DNA of 64,000 nt, taken from positions 206,372-270,371 of the forward strand of contig NZ_VEDO01000008.1 in the NCBI RefSeq assembly GCF_007677875.1, given 5' to 3'. The stretch is from Variovorax boronicumulans. Its GTDB lineage: Bacteria > Pseudomonadota > Gammaproteobacteria > Burkholderiales > Burkholderiaceae_C. Below are positions 17,213-26,222 of the stretch, piece by piece. The notes below the pieces were generated by a model. The model saw nothing but the letters and a program-made list of their open reading frames with translations. It ran no database searches and had not been told where the DNA came from. Within the stretch, counting starts at the first letter, position 1. Every line of letters starts with the position of its first letter. Both the position numbers and the translations under genes were made by a program.

Positions 17213-18682
17213 TCACATCGACGCCATTGCCGGGAACTCGGCAGGCACCCACTCGTCGCCCAGCAATTCGGGCTCGGCGTAGGCCTGCAGGTTGGCGAAG
17301 TGCTGTTCGAAGTCTTCGCGGTAGAAGTGGCTCGCGATGCCGGCCGCCAGGCGGCGCGCACCGTCGCTGATGTTGGGGATGTCGCCAGCCAGCGCGCCGT
17401 GCGAGAGCGTGGCCGGATAGCAGAAGCAGTGCACGTGCGACAGACCAGGGCAGCTGCCGGGCGTCTTCTCCTGAAATTCGAAGGCCGGGCCCAGCACGGG
17501 CGAATCGGCCAGCTCCTGGTCGTGCAGCGCGGCCGGCGGCTGGTAGCGCTCGGACCAGACACGGATGTGCGGCGCGATGCGGCCGAACTCGGGCCGGCGC
17601 GCCCAGTCGATCTGAAAACCCGTGGAGACGATCAGGAAGTCGTAGGCGAGTTCGCCCTTGGCAGTGCGCACGAGCAGCCCCTCGCCCTGTGCCTGCACGC
17701 TCTGCACCGGGCAACCCAGCAGGAAGCGGACGTTCGGATGACGCGACACGCGCAGCGTGCTGCCGCGCGGCGGTGGCACCTGGGTCGCGTTGATGTACTG
17801 GCGCAGCCGCCACTTGTCGGCATCGGGCAGGTCGTGGTGGCCGTGCGTAAGGCCGGCCACGATGGAGCCCTTGCTCTTGTTCACGCGCGGCAGGTCGGCG
17901 CGGCGGATCAGCAGGTCCACGCTGGCGGCGTCCATCTCCAGCGCGGTGGCCGCGCTGTCCATGGCCGAAGAGCCGGCACCGACCACGGCCACGCGCTTGC
18001 CGCGCAAGGCCGTGTAGTCGTTGGCGTCGGACGAGTGGGCCCACAGCCTGCGCGGCAGGCCCTTGAGGAACGCCGGCAGCGCCGGGCCGCCCAGGCCGTC
18101 GCGCCCGGTGGCGACGACCACGCGGCGCGCGAGCAGGCTGCCCTCGCCGCTGGCCGTGCGCAGCGCCAGGTGCACGAGGCCGTCGGCGCGCGGCGCGATC
18201 TCGGTGACGGCCGTGCCGTTGCGCACGTCCACGCGCATCACGCGGCGCACCCAGCGCAGGTAGTCCATCCACTGCAGGCGGGGGATCTTGTCGAGCGCGT
18301 CCCAGGCCTCCTCGCCGAACTGCGCCACGAACCAGGCGCGGAAGGTCAGCGCCGGCAGGCCCATGGCCGGGCCCACGAGTTCCTTGGGCGAGCGCAGCGT
18401 TTCCATGCGGGCGGTGGTCGCCCAGGGGCCTTCGAAGCCCTCTTCGGCGCGGTCCAGCAGCACGGCGGCGATGCCCTGGTGGGCCAGGCCGATGGCCGCG
18501 GCCAGGCCGGCCTGGCCAGCGCCGATGACCACCACGTCCAGCACCGGCTGCCCGTCCGCCTGGCGCGGCGGCACCCAGGCGCGCGGCGGCAGGCCGAGGT
18601 ACAGCATGTCCTGCGCCAGGCGCTGCTCCAGCGCGGCGAGGCCGGCGTTCGGATCGAGGGTGTTCGGTGCTTGGGTCGGCAT
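17213..18682 (-). CDS. FAD/NAD(P)-dependent monooxygenase-like oxidoreductase
   Basis: A 489-residue flavoprotein of the flavin monooxygenase/TrkA-like class. The FAD-binding GAGQAG is at residues 54-59 and a second dinucleotide fold, VVGAGSSAMD, at 231-240. ATG 18682 begins MPTQAPN, 11 bp after the stop of the Bug receptor gene. A longer open frame that continues upstream through the receptor gene is in the wrong frame for it. It could hydroxylate the imported compound and leak or make peroxide, which would explain the AhpD-like partner downstream. Confidence 0.85.
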   Translation of the reverse strand: MPTQAPNTLDPNAGLAALEQRLAQDMLYLGLPPRAWVPPRQADGQPVLDVVVIGAGQAGLAAAIGLAHQGIAAVLLDRAEEGFEGPWATTARMETLRSPKELVGPAMGLPALTFRAWFVAQFGEEAWDALDKIPRLQWMDYLRWVRRVMRVDVRNGTAVTEIAPRADGLVHLALRTASGEGSLLARRVVVATGRDGLGGPALPAFLKGLPRRLWAHSSDANDYTALRGKRVAVVGAGSSAMDSAATALEMDAASVDLLIRRADLPRVNKSKGSIVAGLTHGHHDLPDADKWRLRQYINATQVPPPRGSTLRVSRHPNVRFLLGCPVQSVQAQGEGLLVRTAKGELAYDFLIVSTGFQIDWARRPEFGRIAPHIRVWSERYQPPAALHDQELADSPVLGPAFEFQEKTPGSCPGLSHVHCFCYPATLSHGALAGDIPNISDGARRLAAGIASHFYREDFEQHFANLQAYAEPELLGDEWVPAEFPAMASM

Positions 18683-18693
18683 GCGGTGTCGGA

Positions 18694-19695
18694 TCAGTTC
18701 AGTTCGATGTTGGCGGCCTTCACGACCTCGGCCCACTTGGCGCGGTTGTCGTGCACGGTCTGCTTGAATTGCGCGGGCGTTTCCACGCGGATGCTGTTGC
18801 CCTGGCTTTCGAAGCGCGCGCGCACCTCGGGTTGCTGCACGGCGGCCGTGATGGCGGCGTTGAGCTTGTCCACGATGGCAGGGTCCGTGCCCTTGGGCGC
18901 GAACACGCCGAACCAGATCGAGCTGTCGAAGCCCTTGGTGCCGGGCAGGCCCGTGGACGCGATCGTCGGCACCTCGGCGACGGCTGCGACGGGCTTGGCC
19001 GTGGTCACGGCCAGCAGGCGCACGGTGCCGGCCTTGTACTGCGGCAGCACGGTCTGCACCTGGTTCATGATGCAGCAGGTCTCGCCGCGCACCACGGCCG
19101 TCAGGGCCTCGGGGCCGCCCTTGTAGGGCACGTGCACCATGTCCAGGCCCAGGCGCGAATTCAGCTCGGCGAAGGCCATGTGGGTGCCGGCGCCGTTGCC
19201 GGTGGAGGCGTAGTTGTACTTGCCCGGGTTGGCCTTGACCAGGTCGACGAACTCCTTGAAGGTCTTGACCGGCATCACGCTGGGGTTGATGGTCAGCACG
19301 TTGGAGACGTCCAGCACGGGTGCCACGGGCACGAAGTCGGCCTCCACGTCGAAGGGCAGCTTCTTGTACAGCGCGGCATTGCTGCCGTGCGTGGCGGCCG
19401 TGCCGAAGGACAGGGTGTAGCCATCGGCCTTGGCGCGCGCCACGTACTCGGAGGCGATGTTGCCGGCCGCGCCGGACTTGTAGTCGATGATGACGGGCTG
19501 GCCCAGCGATTTGGACAGCGGGTCCTGGATGGCGCGCGCCACCACGTCCACACCCGAGCCGGCCGGGAAGCCCATGATCAGCGCGACGGGCTTGGTCGGC
19601 CAGTTGGGCTCGGCCTGGGTGGCCGCGGCGCCCAGCGCCAGGCAGGCGGCCAGGACGGGGGCAGCGCGGCGCGCGTTCTTGAACAGGTCCAGCAT
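18694..19695 (-). CDS. Bug/TctC-family periplasmic receptor
   Basis: Solute receptor of 333 residues of the Bug (tripartite tricarboxylate receptor) family, expanded in Burkholderiales. The signal peptide ends near TQAE (residue 29), followed by the family start WPTKPVALIMGFPAGSGVDVVAR. The YNYASTGNGAGTHMA and VPYKGGPEALTAVVRGE blocks are typical. No TctA or TctB membrane subunit is nearby, so it is an orphan receptor. It leads the operon with the monooxygenase, CMD protein and lipoyl carrier. The 255 bp upstream (19696-19950) contain no gene I can support. Confidence 0.9.
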   Translation of the reverse strand: MLDLFKNARRAAPVLAACLALGAAATQAEPNWPTKPVALIMGFPAGSGVDVVARAIQDPLSKSLGQPVIIDYKSGAAGNIASEYVARAKADGYTLSFGTAATHGSNAALYKKLPFDVEADFVPVAPVLDVSNVLTINPSVMPVKTFKEFVDLVKANPGKYNYASTGNGAGTHMAFAELNSRLGLDMVHVPYKGGPEALTAVVRGETCCIMNQVQTVLPQYKAGTVRLLAVTTAKPVAAVAEVPTIASTGLPGTKGFDSSIWFGVFAPKGTDPAIVDKLNAAITAAVQQPEVRARFESQGNSIRVETPAQFKQTVHDNRAKWAEVVKAANIELN

Positions 19696-19950
19696 GAAGA
19701 TTCCTTGGTGAGATTGAAAAAACCTGGTTGACGCAATCGCCATGCCATTGAGCAAGCCTTGCCCATGACATTGCATGACGTTGGTTTTTTCTTTCACTGA
19801 AGGTGGAATCTCAGCAGAACTTTTCCCAACCCATGCGGCACACGCGCGCCAAGGGGAAGGATTTTCCACGCGCGGCGCCGGCCCAAGGATGGCCATGGCC
19901 CTCAACCCGTGGGGGCCAGGGGCCATCGCGGTGCATCGGGGTGCGCGCCC

Positions 19951-21456
19951 TCATGCCCCGGCCGTCCATTGCGCCAGCCCGCCGGCCAGGCTCCAGGCGT
20001 TGGCATGCCCCTGGCGGCGCAGCGCGTCGGCGGCCTGGGCACTGCGCCGGCCGCTGCGGCAGACGAAGATCACGGGCGTCGCAGCCGGCAGCGCGCACCA
20101 GCGCGGCAGCGCATCGGCCAGCGCCGACAGCGGCACCTGCTCGCCGGCGAGGCCGGTGGCGGGCTGCTGGCGCTGCTCGTCCGCCTCGCGCACGTCGACC
20201 ACCAGCGGCTGCGGCGCGGCCTGGAGCGCCTCGCGCACGGCCGCCGCCTGGAGCTCCAGCGCGGCACGCGCGGCCTCGTCCAGCACCGCGCCAGCGCGCA
20301 GCGCCTCGCCGCAGGCCCGCAGGCGCGCGCAGGCGGCCTCGACGAAGGCCGCGTCGTCGGCGGCGCCGAACGACAGGCGCACGGCCGCCGCCGCCTGCCA
20401 GTCCGGCACCCCCATGGCTTGCAACACATAGCTCGGCTCGGCGCGCGCAGCGCCGCAGGCCGAGCCGCCGCTCACGCGCACGCCGGCCGCGTCGAACAGC
20501 GCGATCAGGTCCTGCGCGGCGACGCCCGGCACGGCGACATTGAGCGTGGTCGGCAGGCTGGTGGCGAAGGGTGCGTTGAACACCAGGCCCGGGAAGGCCG
20601 CGCGCAGCGCATCGGCCAGTTGCGCGCGGTGCGCCTGCAGCGTGGCGTGGTCCGCGAACACGCCGCCTTGTTCCAGCGCCTGCAGCACCGCACCCAGTGC
20701 GGCGATGCCGGCCATGTTCTCGGTGCCGGCGCGCTGGCCGCTCTCCTGGCCGCCGCCGGCCTGCAGCGCGGTGAACGGCGCGCCCTCGCGCACGTAGAGC
20801 ACGCCGATGCCCTTGGGCGCATAGAGCTTGTGGCCGGAGAAAGGCGCATAGTCGATGCGCCGCTCGATCAGGCGCAGGTCCAGCTTGCCCAGGGCCTGCA
20901 CCCCGTCGACCAGCCACAGCGCCGGGCTGCCGGCCAGCGCCGCGGCGATGCCGTCCAGGTCGCTGATGGCGCCGGTCTCGTTGTTGGCGGCCATGGTGCA
21001 GACCAGGCCGGCCTGGGTGGCGTGGCGGCGCAGCCAGTCCAGGTCGTGCCGGCCGTCCAGGCCCACGGGAATGGCCTGCACGCGCAGGTTGAGGCCCAGC
21101 AGCGCATTCCAATGCCGCAGCGCCTCGGGCACGGCCTTGTGCTCGGTGGCGCCGTACAGCAGCAGTGCGGGAACGGCCTGGCCGGCCTCGCGGCGGTCGC
21201 GCAGCGCGCGCAGCGCCGACAGGACGGCGGTCTGGATGCCTTCGGTCGCCCCGCTGTTGAACAGCAGGCGGCCGGTCGGCACGCCCAGCACGCGGCGCGC
21301 GCTGGCACGCACGCCGTCGAGCAGCGCCCTGGCCTTCAAGCCGGCGCCGTGGATGCTGCTGGGGTTGCCGAACGATTCGGACATGGCCGCCAGGGCCGCG
21401 CTGCGGGCCTGCGCGAGCACCGGCGTGGTGGCGTTGGCATCGAGGTAGATTTCCAT
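19951..21456 (-). CDS. Cysteine desulfurase fused to a rhodanese domain
   Basis: A 501-residue bifunctional protein. Residues 1-375 are a NifS/IscS-type PLP cysteine desulfurase with PLP lysine Lys210 (SGHKLYAPKG) and catalytic loop cysteine Cys334 (SGGSACGAARAEPS). Residues about 400-500 are a rhodanese domain with active-site Cys466 in VCRSGRRS. The persulfide made on Cys334 can therefore be passed to Cys466 in the same chain. ATG 21456 gives the canonical MEIYLDANATTP start. It is divergent from an Lrp-type regulator across 112 bp. No isc, suf or nif scaffold genes are near, which argues for sulfur transfer or cysteine breakdown rather than general Fe-S assembly. Confidence 0.9.
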   Translation of the reverse strand: MEIYLDANATTPVLAQARSAALAAMSESFGNPSSIHGAGLKARALLDGVRASARRVLGVPTGRLLFNSGATEGIQTAVLSALRALRDRREAGQAVPALLLYGATEHKAVPEALRHWNALLGLNLRVQAIPVGLDGRHDLDWLRRHATQAGLVCTMAANNETGAISDLDGIAAALAGSPALWLVDGVQALGKLDLRLIERRIDYAPFSGHKLYAPKGIGVLYVREGAPFTALQAGGGQESGQRAGTENMAGIAALGAVLQALEQGGVFADHATLQAHRAQLADALRAAFPGLVFNAPFATSLPTTLNVAVPGVAAQDLIALFDAAGVRVSGGSACGAARAEPSYVLQAMGVPDWQAAAAVRLSFGAADDAAFVEAACARLRACGEALRAGAVLDEAARAALELQAAAVREALQAAPQPLVVDVREADEQRQQPATGLAGEQVPLSALADALPRWCALPAATPVIFVCRSGRRSAQAADALRRQGHANAWSLAGGLAQWTAGA

Positions 21457-21568
21457 GGCGAAAATTTTGCCGGCCACGTCGGAGAACATGGGTTCAAAAT
21501 CCAGCGTCTTCGGCATTCGCCGTGAAATTCCATTTCCAGAACCCGCTGATCCTAGAAAACTTTTACCC

Positions 21569-22045
21569 ATGGAACCGCGCCCGCCCCTGGACAAGATCGA
21601 CAAGGCCATCCTCGATGCGCTGCAGACCAACGCCACGGCCTCGCTGCAGGAGATCAGTGAACGCGTGCACCTGTCGGCCACGCCCTGCTGGCGCCGCATC
21701 CAGCGGCTCGAGCGCGAGGGTTACATCCAGCAGCGCGTGGCGCTGCTCAATCCGGCCAAGCTCAACGTGGGCGTGACGGTGTTCGTTGCCGTGCGCACCA
21801 ACCAGCACAACGAGAAGTGGGCGAAGAAGTTCACGGCCGTGGTCACGGCCATCCCCGAGATCGTCGAGTTCTACCGCATGAGCGGCGAGATCGACTACCT
21901 GCTGCGCGTGGTCGTGCCCGACATCAAGGGCTACGACGCGGTCTACCAGCGGCTGATCCGCGAGGTGGAGCTGTCCGACGTGAGCTCCAGCTTCGCGATG
22001 GAGCAGATCAAGTTCACGACGGCGCTGCCGCTGGACTACGCCTGA
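21569..22045 (+). CDS. Lrp/AsnC family regulator
   Basis: A 158-residue feast/famine regulator. The N-terminal helix-turn-helix runs from LDKIDKAILDALQTNATASLQEISERVHLSATPCWRRIQRLE (residues about 7-48) and is followed by the RAM ligand-binding domain (GVTVFVAVRT to FTTALPLDY). ATG 21569 is the family start; the longer frame would overlap the divergent gene's promoter. It is divergent from the cysteine desulfurase-rhodanese gene and resembles amino-acid-responsive regulators that control cysteine use, so it probably controls that gene. The RidA gene converges on it with abutting stops. Confidence 0.88.
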   Translation: MEPRPPLDKIDKAILDALQTNATASLQEISERVHLSATPCWRRIQRLEREGYIQQRVALLNPAKLNVGVTVFVAVRTNQHNEKWAKKFTAVVTAIPEIVEFYRMSGEIDYLLRVVVPDIKGYDAVYQRLIREVELSDVSSSFAMEQIKFTTALPLDYA

Positions 22046-22435
22046 TCAGGCCACCTGCCGGCGCGCCGTCACCTCGATCTCGATCTTCATGCGCGGGTCG
22101 GCCAGCCCGGCGCTGATCATCATGGCCGCGGGCTTGACCTCGCCCAGGTATTGGCGCATGACCGGCCAGCACTGCGGGAACAGGCTGGCGTCGGGCAGCA
22201 CGTAGGTCACGCGCACCACGTCCGCCAGGCTGCTGCCGGCCTGATGGAGCGCGGCGGCGATGTTGCGAAAGCACTGGTCGGCCTGGGCCACGATGTCGTC
22301 CGTGATCGTCATCGCTGTGTAGTCGAAGCCCGTGGTGCCGGAGACGAAGACCCACTCGCCGTCGACCACGGCACGCGAATAGGCCATCTGCTCCTCGAAG
22401 GTGGAGCCGGAGCTGATGCGGATGCGCTTGCTCAT
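22046..22435 (-). CDS. RidA family protein (YjgF/YER057c/UK114)
   Basis: A 129-residue RidA-type protein, trimeric deaminases that remove reactive enamine/imine intermediates such as 2-aminoacrylate. Typical blocks are YSRAVVDGEWVFVSGTTGFD, QADQCFRNIAAALHQAGSSLADVVRVTYVLPDA and the C-terminal KIEIEVTARR. The conserved Arg of the active site is present in VVRVTYVLPD. The neighbouring cysteine desulfurase makes biological sense, because cysteine breakdown can generate 2-aminoacrylate, but the two genes are not in one operon. Confidence 0.9.
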   Translation of the reverse strand: MSKRIRISSGSTFEEQMAYSRAVVDGEWVFVSGTTGFDYTAMTITDDIVAQADQCFRNIAAALHQAGSSLADVVRVTYVLPDASLFPQCWPVMRQYLGEVKPAAMMISAGLADPRMKIEIEVTARRQVA

Positions 22436-22531
22436 CACTTTGGTCCATGCGCGGTGACCCCAGGCACGCGCAGAAGTGGGACAAGCGCGCGATGATAGGC
22501 GCCGCGATCCACCACCGGAGCGAGGCAAACC

Positions 22532-25441
22532 ATGAAGCATCTTCTGACCAAGGGCGACGCTGGTTCCGACGTCGACCTCTTGCGCGCCACACTGTTCACG
22601 CTGCTGGCCGCCGACGCCAAGGCCTTTCCCTCGCTGGCCGCCCCACCGGGCAGCCCCATCGACGACGACTTCGACGCGGCCATCCGGCGCTGGCAGTCCG
22701 GCGTGGGCCTGATCGCCGACGGCATCGTCGGCCCGCGCTGCCAGGTGCTGCTGGAACTGGCGCCCCCCGTGCCGCTGCAGCCGCCGCTCAACGTGGGCGA
22801 CGTGTGCCGGCTGTTCCCGGCCACGCGGCCGGCCAACATCGCGCGCTACCTGCCCTATGTGGAAGCGGCCCTGGGTGTGGCCGAGCTCACCGACACCGCC
22901 ATGGTCATCGGCGCGCTGGGGACGATCCGTGCCGAGACCGAGGGCTTCGTGCCCATCGCCGAGCTGCCCTCCAAATACAACACCCCGCCCGGCGGCGCCC
23001 CGTTCTCGCTGTACGACACGCGCAAGGACATCGGCAACGGCGCGCGCGGCGACGGCGAGCGCTACCGCGGCCGCGGCTTCGTGCAGCTGACGGGCAAGGC
23101 CAACTACGCCACCTATGGCAAGCGCATCGGCATCGACCTCGTGGCCTTCCCCGACCGCGCCAATGCGCCCGAGGTGGCGGCCGTCATCCTGGCGCAGTTC
23201 CTGGCCGACAAGGCGACCAGGTTCCGCGCCGCCGTGGCCGCGGGCGATCTGCGCGCCGCGCGCCGGCTCGTCAACGGCGGATCGCACGGGCTGGAGAGCT
23301 TCTCAGACGTGTTCAAGCGCGCAGCCGCGGTCTGGCCCCCGGCCCCGGCGCGCGCGCCCGCCCGCAAGGGTGCGGCCAAAGGCAAGGCCGCGGCACTGGC
23401 CGCCATCCAGCCCGTGCCCCGCAAGCCGCGCAACCTGCACACGCGCAAGGACGCGGCCGACCTGCGCGACCGCCAGTTCCAGCCCGCCGCCATCACGCTG
23501 CCCGACCAGGTACCCACGCCGCAGGACATCAGCCGCTTCCTGCCCGGCTACACGGCCGCCGGCCTGATCCTGGACCAGGGCCAGGAAGGCGCCTGCACCG
23601 GCTTCGGCCTGGCCTGCGTGGTCAACTACCTGCGCTGGATCAAGGCCGGCAACCCGGTGCAGATGGAGTCCGTCAGCCCGCGCATGCTCTACACGCTGGC
23701 GCGCCGGCACGACGAGTACGAGGGCGAGAACTACGAGGGCTCGTCCTGCCGCGGCGCGCTCAAGGGCTGGTTCAACAACGGCGTGTGCCTGGAGAGCGAC
23801 TGGCCCTACGCGCCCGACAAGGCCAACCCCGCGCGCTACGGCTTCGCCGACCGCGCCGTGCAGAACACGCTGGGCGTGTACTACCGCATCGACACCAAGT
23901 CGATCACCGACATGCAGGCCGCCATCCACCAGCACTGGGCGGTGTTCGTCTCGGCCTTCACGCACGACGGCTGGAACCAGGTGCGCACACGCAGGCAGGT
24001 GCCGCAGGACCATGCCGACCTGCCCGAGATCCCGTTCGACGGCCGGCCCTCGCAGGACGGCGGCCATGCCTTCGCGCTGGTCGGCTTCAATGCGGTCGGC
24101 TTCATCGTGCAGAACTCCTGGGGCGACAACTGGGGCGCCGGCGGCTTCGGCGTGATCAGCTACCTGGACTGGCTGGCCAACGGCATGGACGCCTGGGTCG
24201 TCGCATTGGGCGTGCCCGGCGTGGTGGCGGGCCGGCTCGCGGTCTCGCACGGCCAGGCCGGCGCGCTCGCGGGCACCGACCGCACCAAGTGGTGGGACCA
24301 GGGCCTGGCCTACCAGCACAGCGTGGTGCTGGGCAACGACGGCCGCGTGAGCCGCTACCTCACGCAGGACGAGCAGCCGCGCAAGCTGCAGCACCAGTGC
24401 ACCACGCTGCCCGACGCGTGGTTCCGCGCGCAGAAGGACAAGGTCAAGCGCCTGGTGCTGTACGTGCACGGCGGCCTCAACGACGAGGGTGCGGCCATCA
24501 AGCGCGCCAGCGCCATGGGCCGCTACTTCGTGGCCAATGGCTGCTACCCGCTGTTCCTGGTCTGGAAGACCGGCCTGTTCGAGACGCTCTCCAACATCCT
24601 GCAGGACAGCCGGCAGAAGGACCGCGGACTGGCCGGCGCTGGCATTGGCGAGTGGATCAGCGAGAAGACCGACCTGCTGCTCGAGAAGACCGTCGGCCGC
24701 CCGCTCGCGCGGCCGATCTGGAGCGAGATGAAGGAGAACGCCGACCTGGCCTTCGCACCGCGCCGCGGCGGCGACCTGCTGCTGGACGCGCTGCAGGCCC
24801 TGTCCAGCACCTGGGGCAATGCCTTCGAGCTGCACGTCGTCGGCCATTCGGCCGGCTCCATTGCGCTGGGCCACCTGCTCACCGCGCTGGCACGGCGCAA
24901 GGCCGAAGGCCGCGACGCCGGCCTGCACGACAAGCTGGCCTCGGTGCACCTGTACGCGCCGGCCTGCAGCGTGCCCTTCGCCAACGCCCGCTATGCGCGC
25001 AACGCCCACGTGATGGAGCGGCTCTACATCGACGTGCTGTCCGACCGGGTGGAACGCAAGGACAGCGTGGGCGCCGTGTACCGCAAGTCGCTGCTGTACT
25101 TCGTCTCCAACGCGCTGGAGACCGACCAGCGCCTGCCCATCCTGGGCCTGGACCGCATCCACGACACGGCTTACAGCGGCTGGGACGGCACCTCGGACAC
25201 CGGCGAGGCCCTGGCCACCTGGCGCGCCGCGGCCGCGCAGGTGGACCTGGCCAAGCGCACCACGGTGCTGGACGCCGAACGCATCGCCACGGCGGTGGAC
25301 GCCAGCGGCCAGCCCATCGCCACGCAGGCACCCGCGCACGGCAGCTTTGACAACGACGTGGATGTCGTCACGCGCACGCTGCAGCGTATCCGCGGCGGCA
25401 GGAAACTGCCGCTGGCGGTGGACGATCTCAGAGGCTACTGA
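22532..25441 (+). CDS. Four-part hydrolase: PG-binding, GH19 lysozyme-like, C1A protease, alpha/beta hydrolase
   Basis: A 969-residue protein with no signal peptide. Residues 1-75 resemble a peptidoglycan-binding domain (FDAAIRRWQSGVGLIADGIVGP). Residues 95-268 look like a GH19/phage lysozyme-type glycosidase, with acidic residues in RAETEGF (Glu135, Glu137) and IAELP (Glu144) and the YRGRGFVQLTGKANY block. Residues 300-565 are a papain-like C1A peptidase with oxyanion Gln349, Cys355, His512 (DGGHAFALVGF) and Asn528 (QNSWGDNWG). Residues 635-880 are an alpha/beta hydrolase with HGG at 646-648 and nucleophile elbow GHSAG (Ser773). Ala/Lys/Pro-rich linkers join the parts. A GAGG box precedes the ATG. 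creB follows after 31 bp. Its cellular site and target are unknown. Confidence 0.82.
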   Translation: MKHLLTKGDAGSDVDLLRATLFTLLAADAKAFPSLAAPPGSPIDDDFDAAIRRWQSGVGLIADGIVGPRCQVLLELAPPVPLQPPLNVGDVCRLFPATRPANIARYLPYVEAALGVAELTDTAMVIGALGTIRAETEGFVPIAELPSKYNTPPGGAPFSLYDTRKDIGNGARGDGERYRGRGFVQLTGKANYATYGKRIGIDLVAFPDRANAPEVAAVILAQFLADKATRFRAAVAAGDLRAARRLVNGGSHGLESFSDVFKRAAAVWPPAPARAPARKGAAKGKAAALAAIQPVPRKPRNLHTRKDAADLRDRQFQPAAITLPDQVPTPQDISRFLPGYTAAGLILDQGQEGACTGFGLACVVNYLRWIKAGNPVQMESVSPRMLYTLARRHDEYEGENYEGSSCRGALKGWFNNGVCLESDWPYAPDKANPARYGFADRAVQNTLGVYYRIDTKSITDMQAAIHQHWAVFVSAFTHDGWNQVRTRRQVPQDHADLPEIPFDGRPSQDGGHAFALVGFNAVGFIVQNSWGDNWGAGGFGVISYLDWLANGMDAWVVALGVPGVVAGRLAVSHGQAGALAGTDRTKWWDQGLAYQHSVVLGNDGRVSRYLTQDEQPRKLQHQCTTLPDAWFRAQKDKVKRLVLYVHGGLNDEGAAIKRASAMGRYFVANGCYPLFLVWKTGLFETLSNILQDSRQKDRGLAGAGIGEWISEKTDLLLEKTVGRPLARPIWSEMKENADLAFAPRRGGDLLLDALQALSSTWGNAFELHVVGHSAGSIALGHLLTALARRKAEGRDAGLHDKLASVHLYAPACSVPFANARYARNAHVMERLYIDVLSDRVERKDSVGAVYRKSLLYFVSNALETDQRLPILGLDRIHDTAYSGWDGTSDTGEALATWRAAAAQVDLAKRTTVLDAERIATAVDASGQPIATQAPAHGSFDNDVDVVTRTLQRIRGGRKLPLAVDDLRGY

Positions 25442-25472
25442 GGCCGGTGGGTGCGGTGATTACCATGCCGCC

Positions 25473-26222
25473 ATGCCCGCCCCAGCCCCCCGCCCCCGCA
25501 TCCTGATCGCCGAGGACGAATCCGGCATCGCCGACACGCTGGCCTACGTGCTGCGCGCCGATGGCTACGAGCCCGTCTGGTGCGCAACCGCCGGCGAGGC
25601 GCTGGCCCAGTACCGCGCCCAGAAGCCCGACCTGGCCATCCTCGACGTGGGCCTGCCCGACATGAACGGCTTCGAGCTGTTCCGCCGCCTGCACGAGCTG
25701 CCTGGCGCCGACGGCGTGCCCATGCTGTTCCTGACCGCGCGCAGCGACGAGATCGACCGCGTGGTCGGCCTGGAGCTGGGCGCGGACGACTACATCGCCA
25801 AGCCCTTCTCGCCGCGCGAACTGGTGGCGCGCGTGCGCAGCATCCTGCGCCGCAGCGCGCGCGGCGGCACGGCGGCCGCGGCGCTTGCCGCACCGGGCGG
25901 CCCCGCGCCCGTGTTCCAGATCGACGGCGAGCGCCGCCGCATCCGCTATTACGGCCAGCCGCTCGAACTCTCGCGCTACGAGTACGGTCTGCTGGCCCTG
26001 CTGGTGCAGCGGCCGGGCCGCGTCTACACGCGCGACGAGCTGCTGGACATGGTTTGGGACGATGCGGCCCAGAGCCTGGACCGCACGGTGGACGCCCACA
26101 TCAAGACGCTGCGCGCCAAGCTCAAGGCCGTGGCGCCCGAGATCGAGCCCATCCGCACTCTGCGCGGCACCGGCTACGCGCTGCACGAGGACCTGCCGCC
26201 TTCGCGCACCGCCACGCCGTGA
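25473..26222 (+). CDS. creB: Response regulator CreB
   Basis: OmpR-class response regulator of 249 residues. The receiver has the acidic pair in IAEDES, phospho-acceptor Asp58 (ILDVGLPDMNG) and Lys110 (IAKPFSPREL). A winged-helix DNA-binding domain fills the C-terminal 100 residues (LSRYEYGLLALLVQRPGRVYTRDELLD through TLRGTGYALHE). It overlaps the sensor kinase gene by four bases (GTGA). Similarity of the kinase to CreC supports the CreB call. In gammaproteobacteria CreBC answers carbon source and cell-wall stress; the large hydrolase gene 31 bp upstream may share the transcript. Confidence 0.82.
   Translation: MPAPAPRPRILIAEDESGIADTLAYVLRADGYEPVWCATAGEALAQYRAQKPDLAILDVGLPDMNGFELFRRLHELPGADGVPMLFLTARSDEIDRVVGLELGADDYIAKPFSPRELVARVRSILRRSARGGTAAAALAAPGGPAPVFQIDGERRRIRYYGQPLELSRYEYGLLALLVQRPGRVYTRDELLDMVWDDAAQSLDRTVDAHIKTLRAKLKAVAPEIEPIRTLRGTGYALHEDLPPSRTATP

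Noticed and set aside
19716..19791. GAAAAAACC and GGTTTTTTC arms upstream of the Bug receptor gene
   Set aside because: The arms are short, A/T runs separated by 58 bp. Chance is likely and no function is suggested.
22447..25350. 967-codon open frame overlapping the four-part hydrolase in another plus-strand frame
   Set aside because: Composition is Arg/Gly/Pro-rich with no domains, whereas the chosen frame carries complete papain-like and hydrolase motifs.
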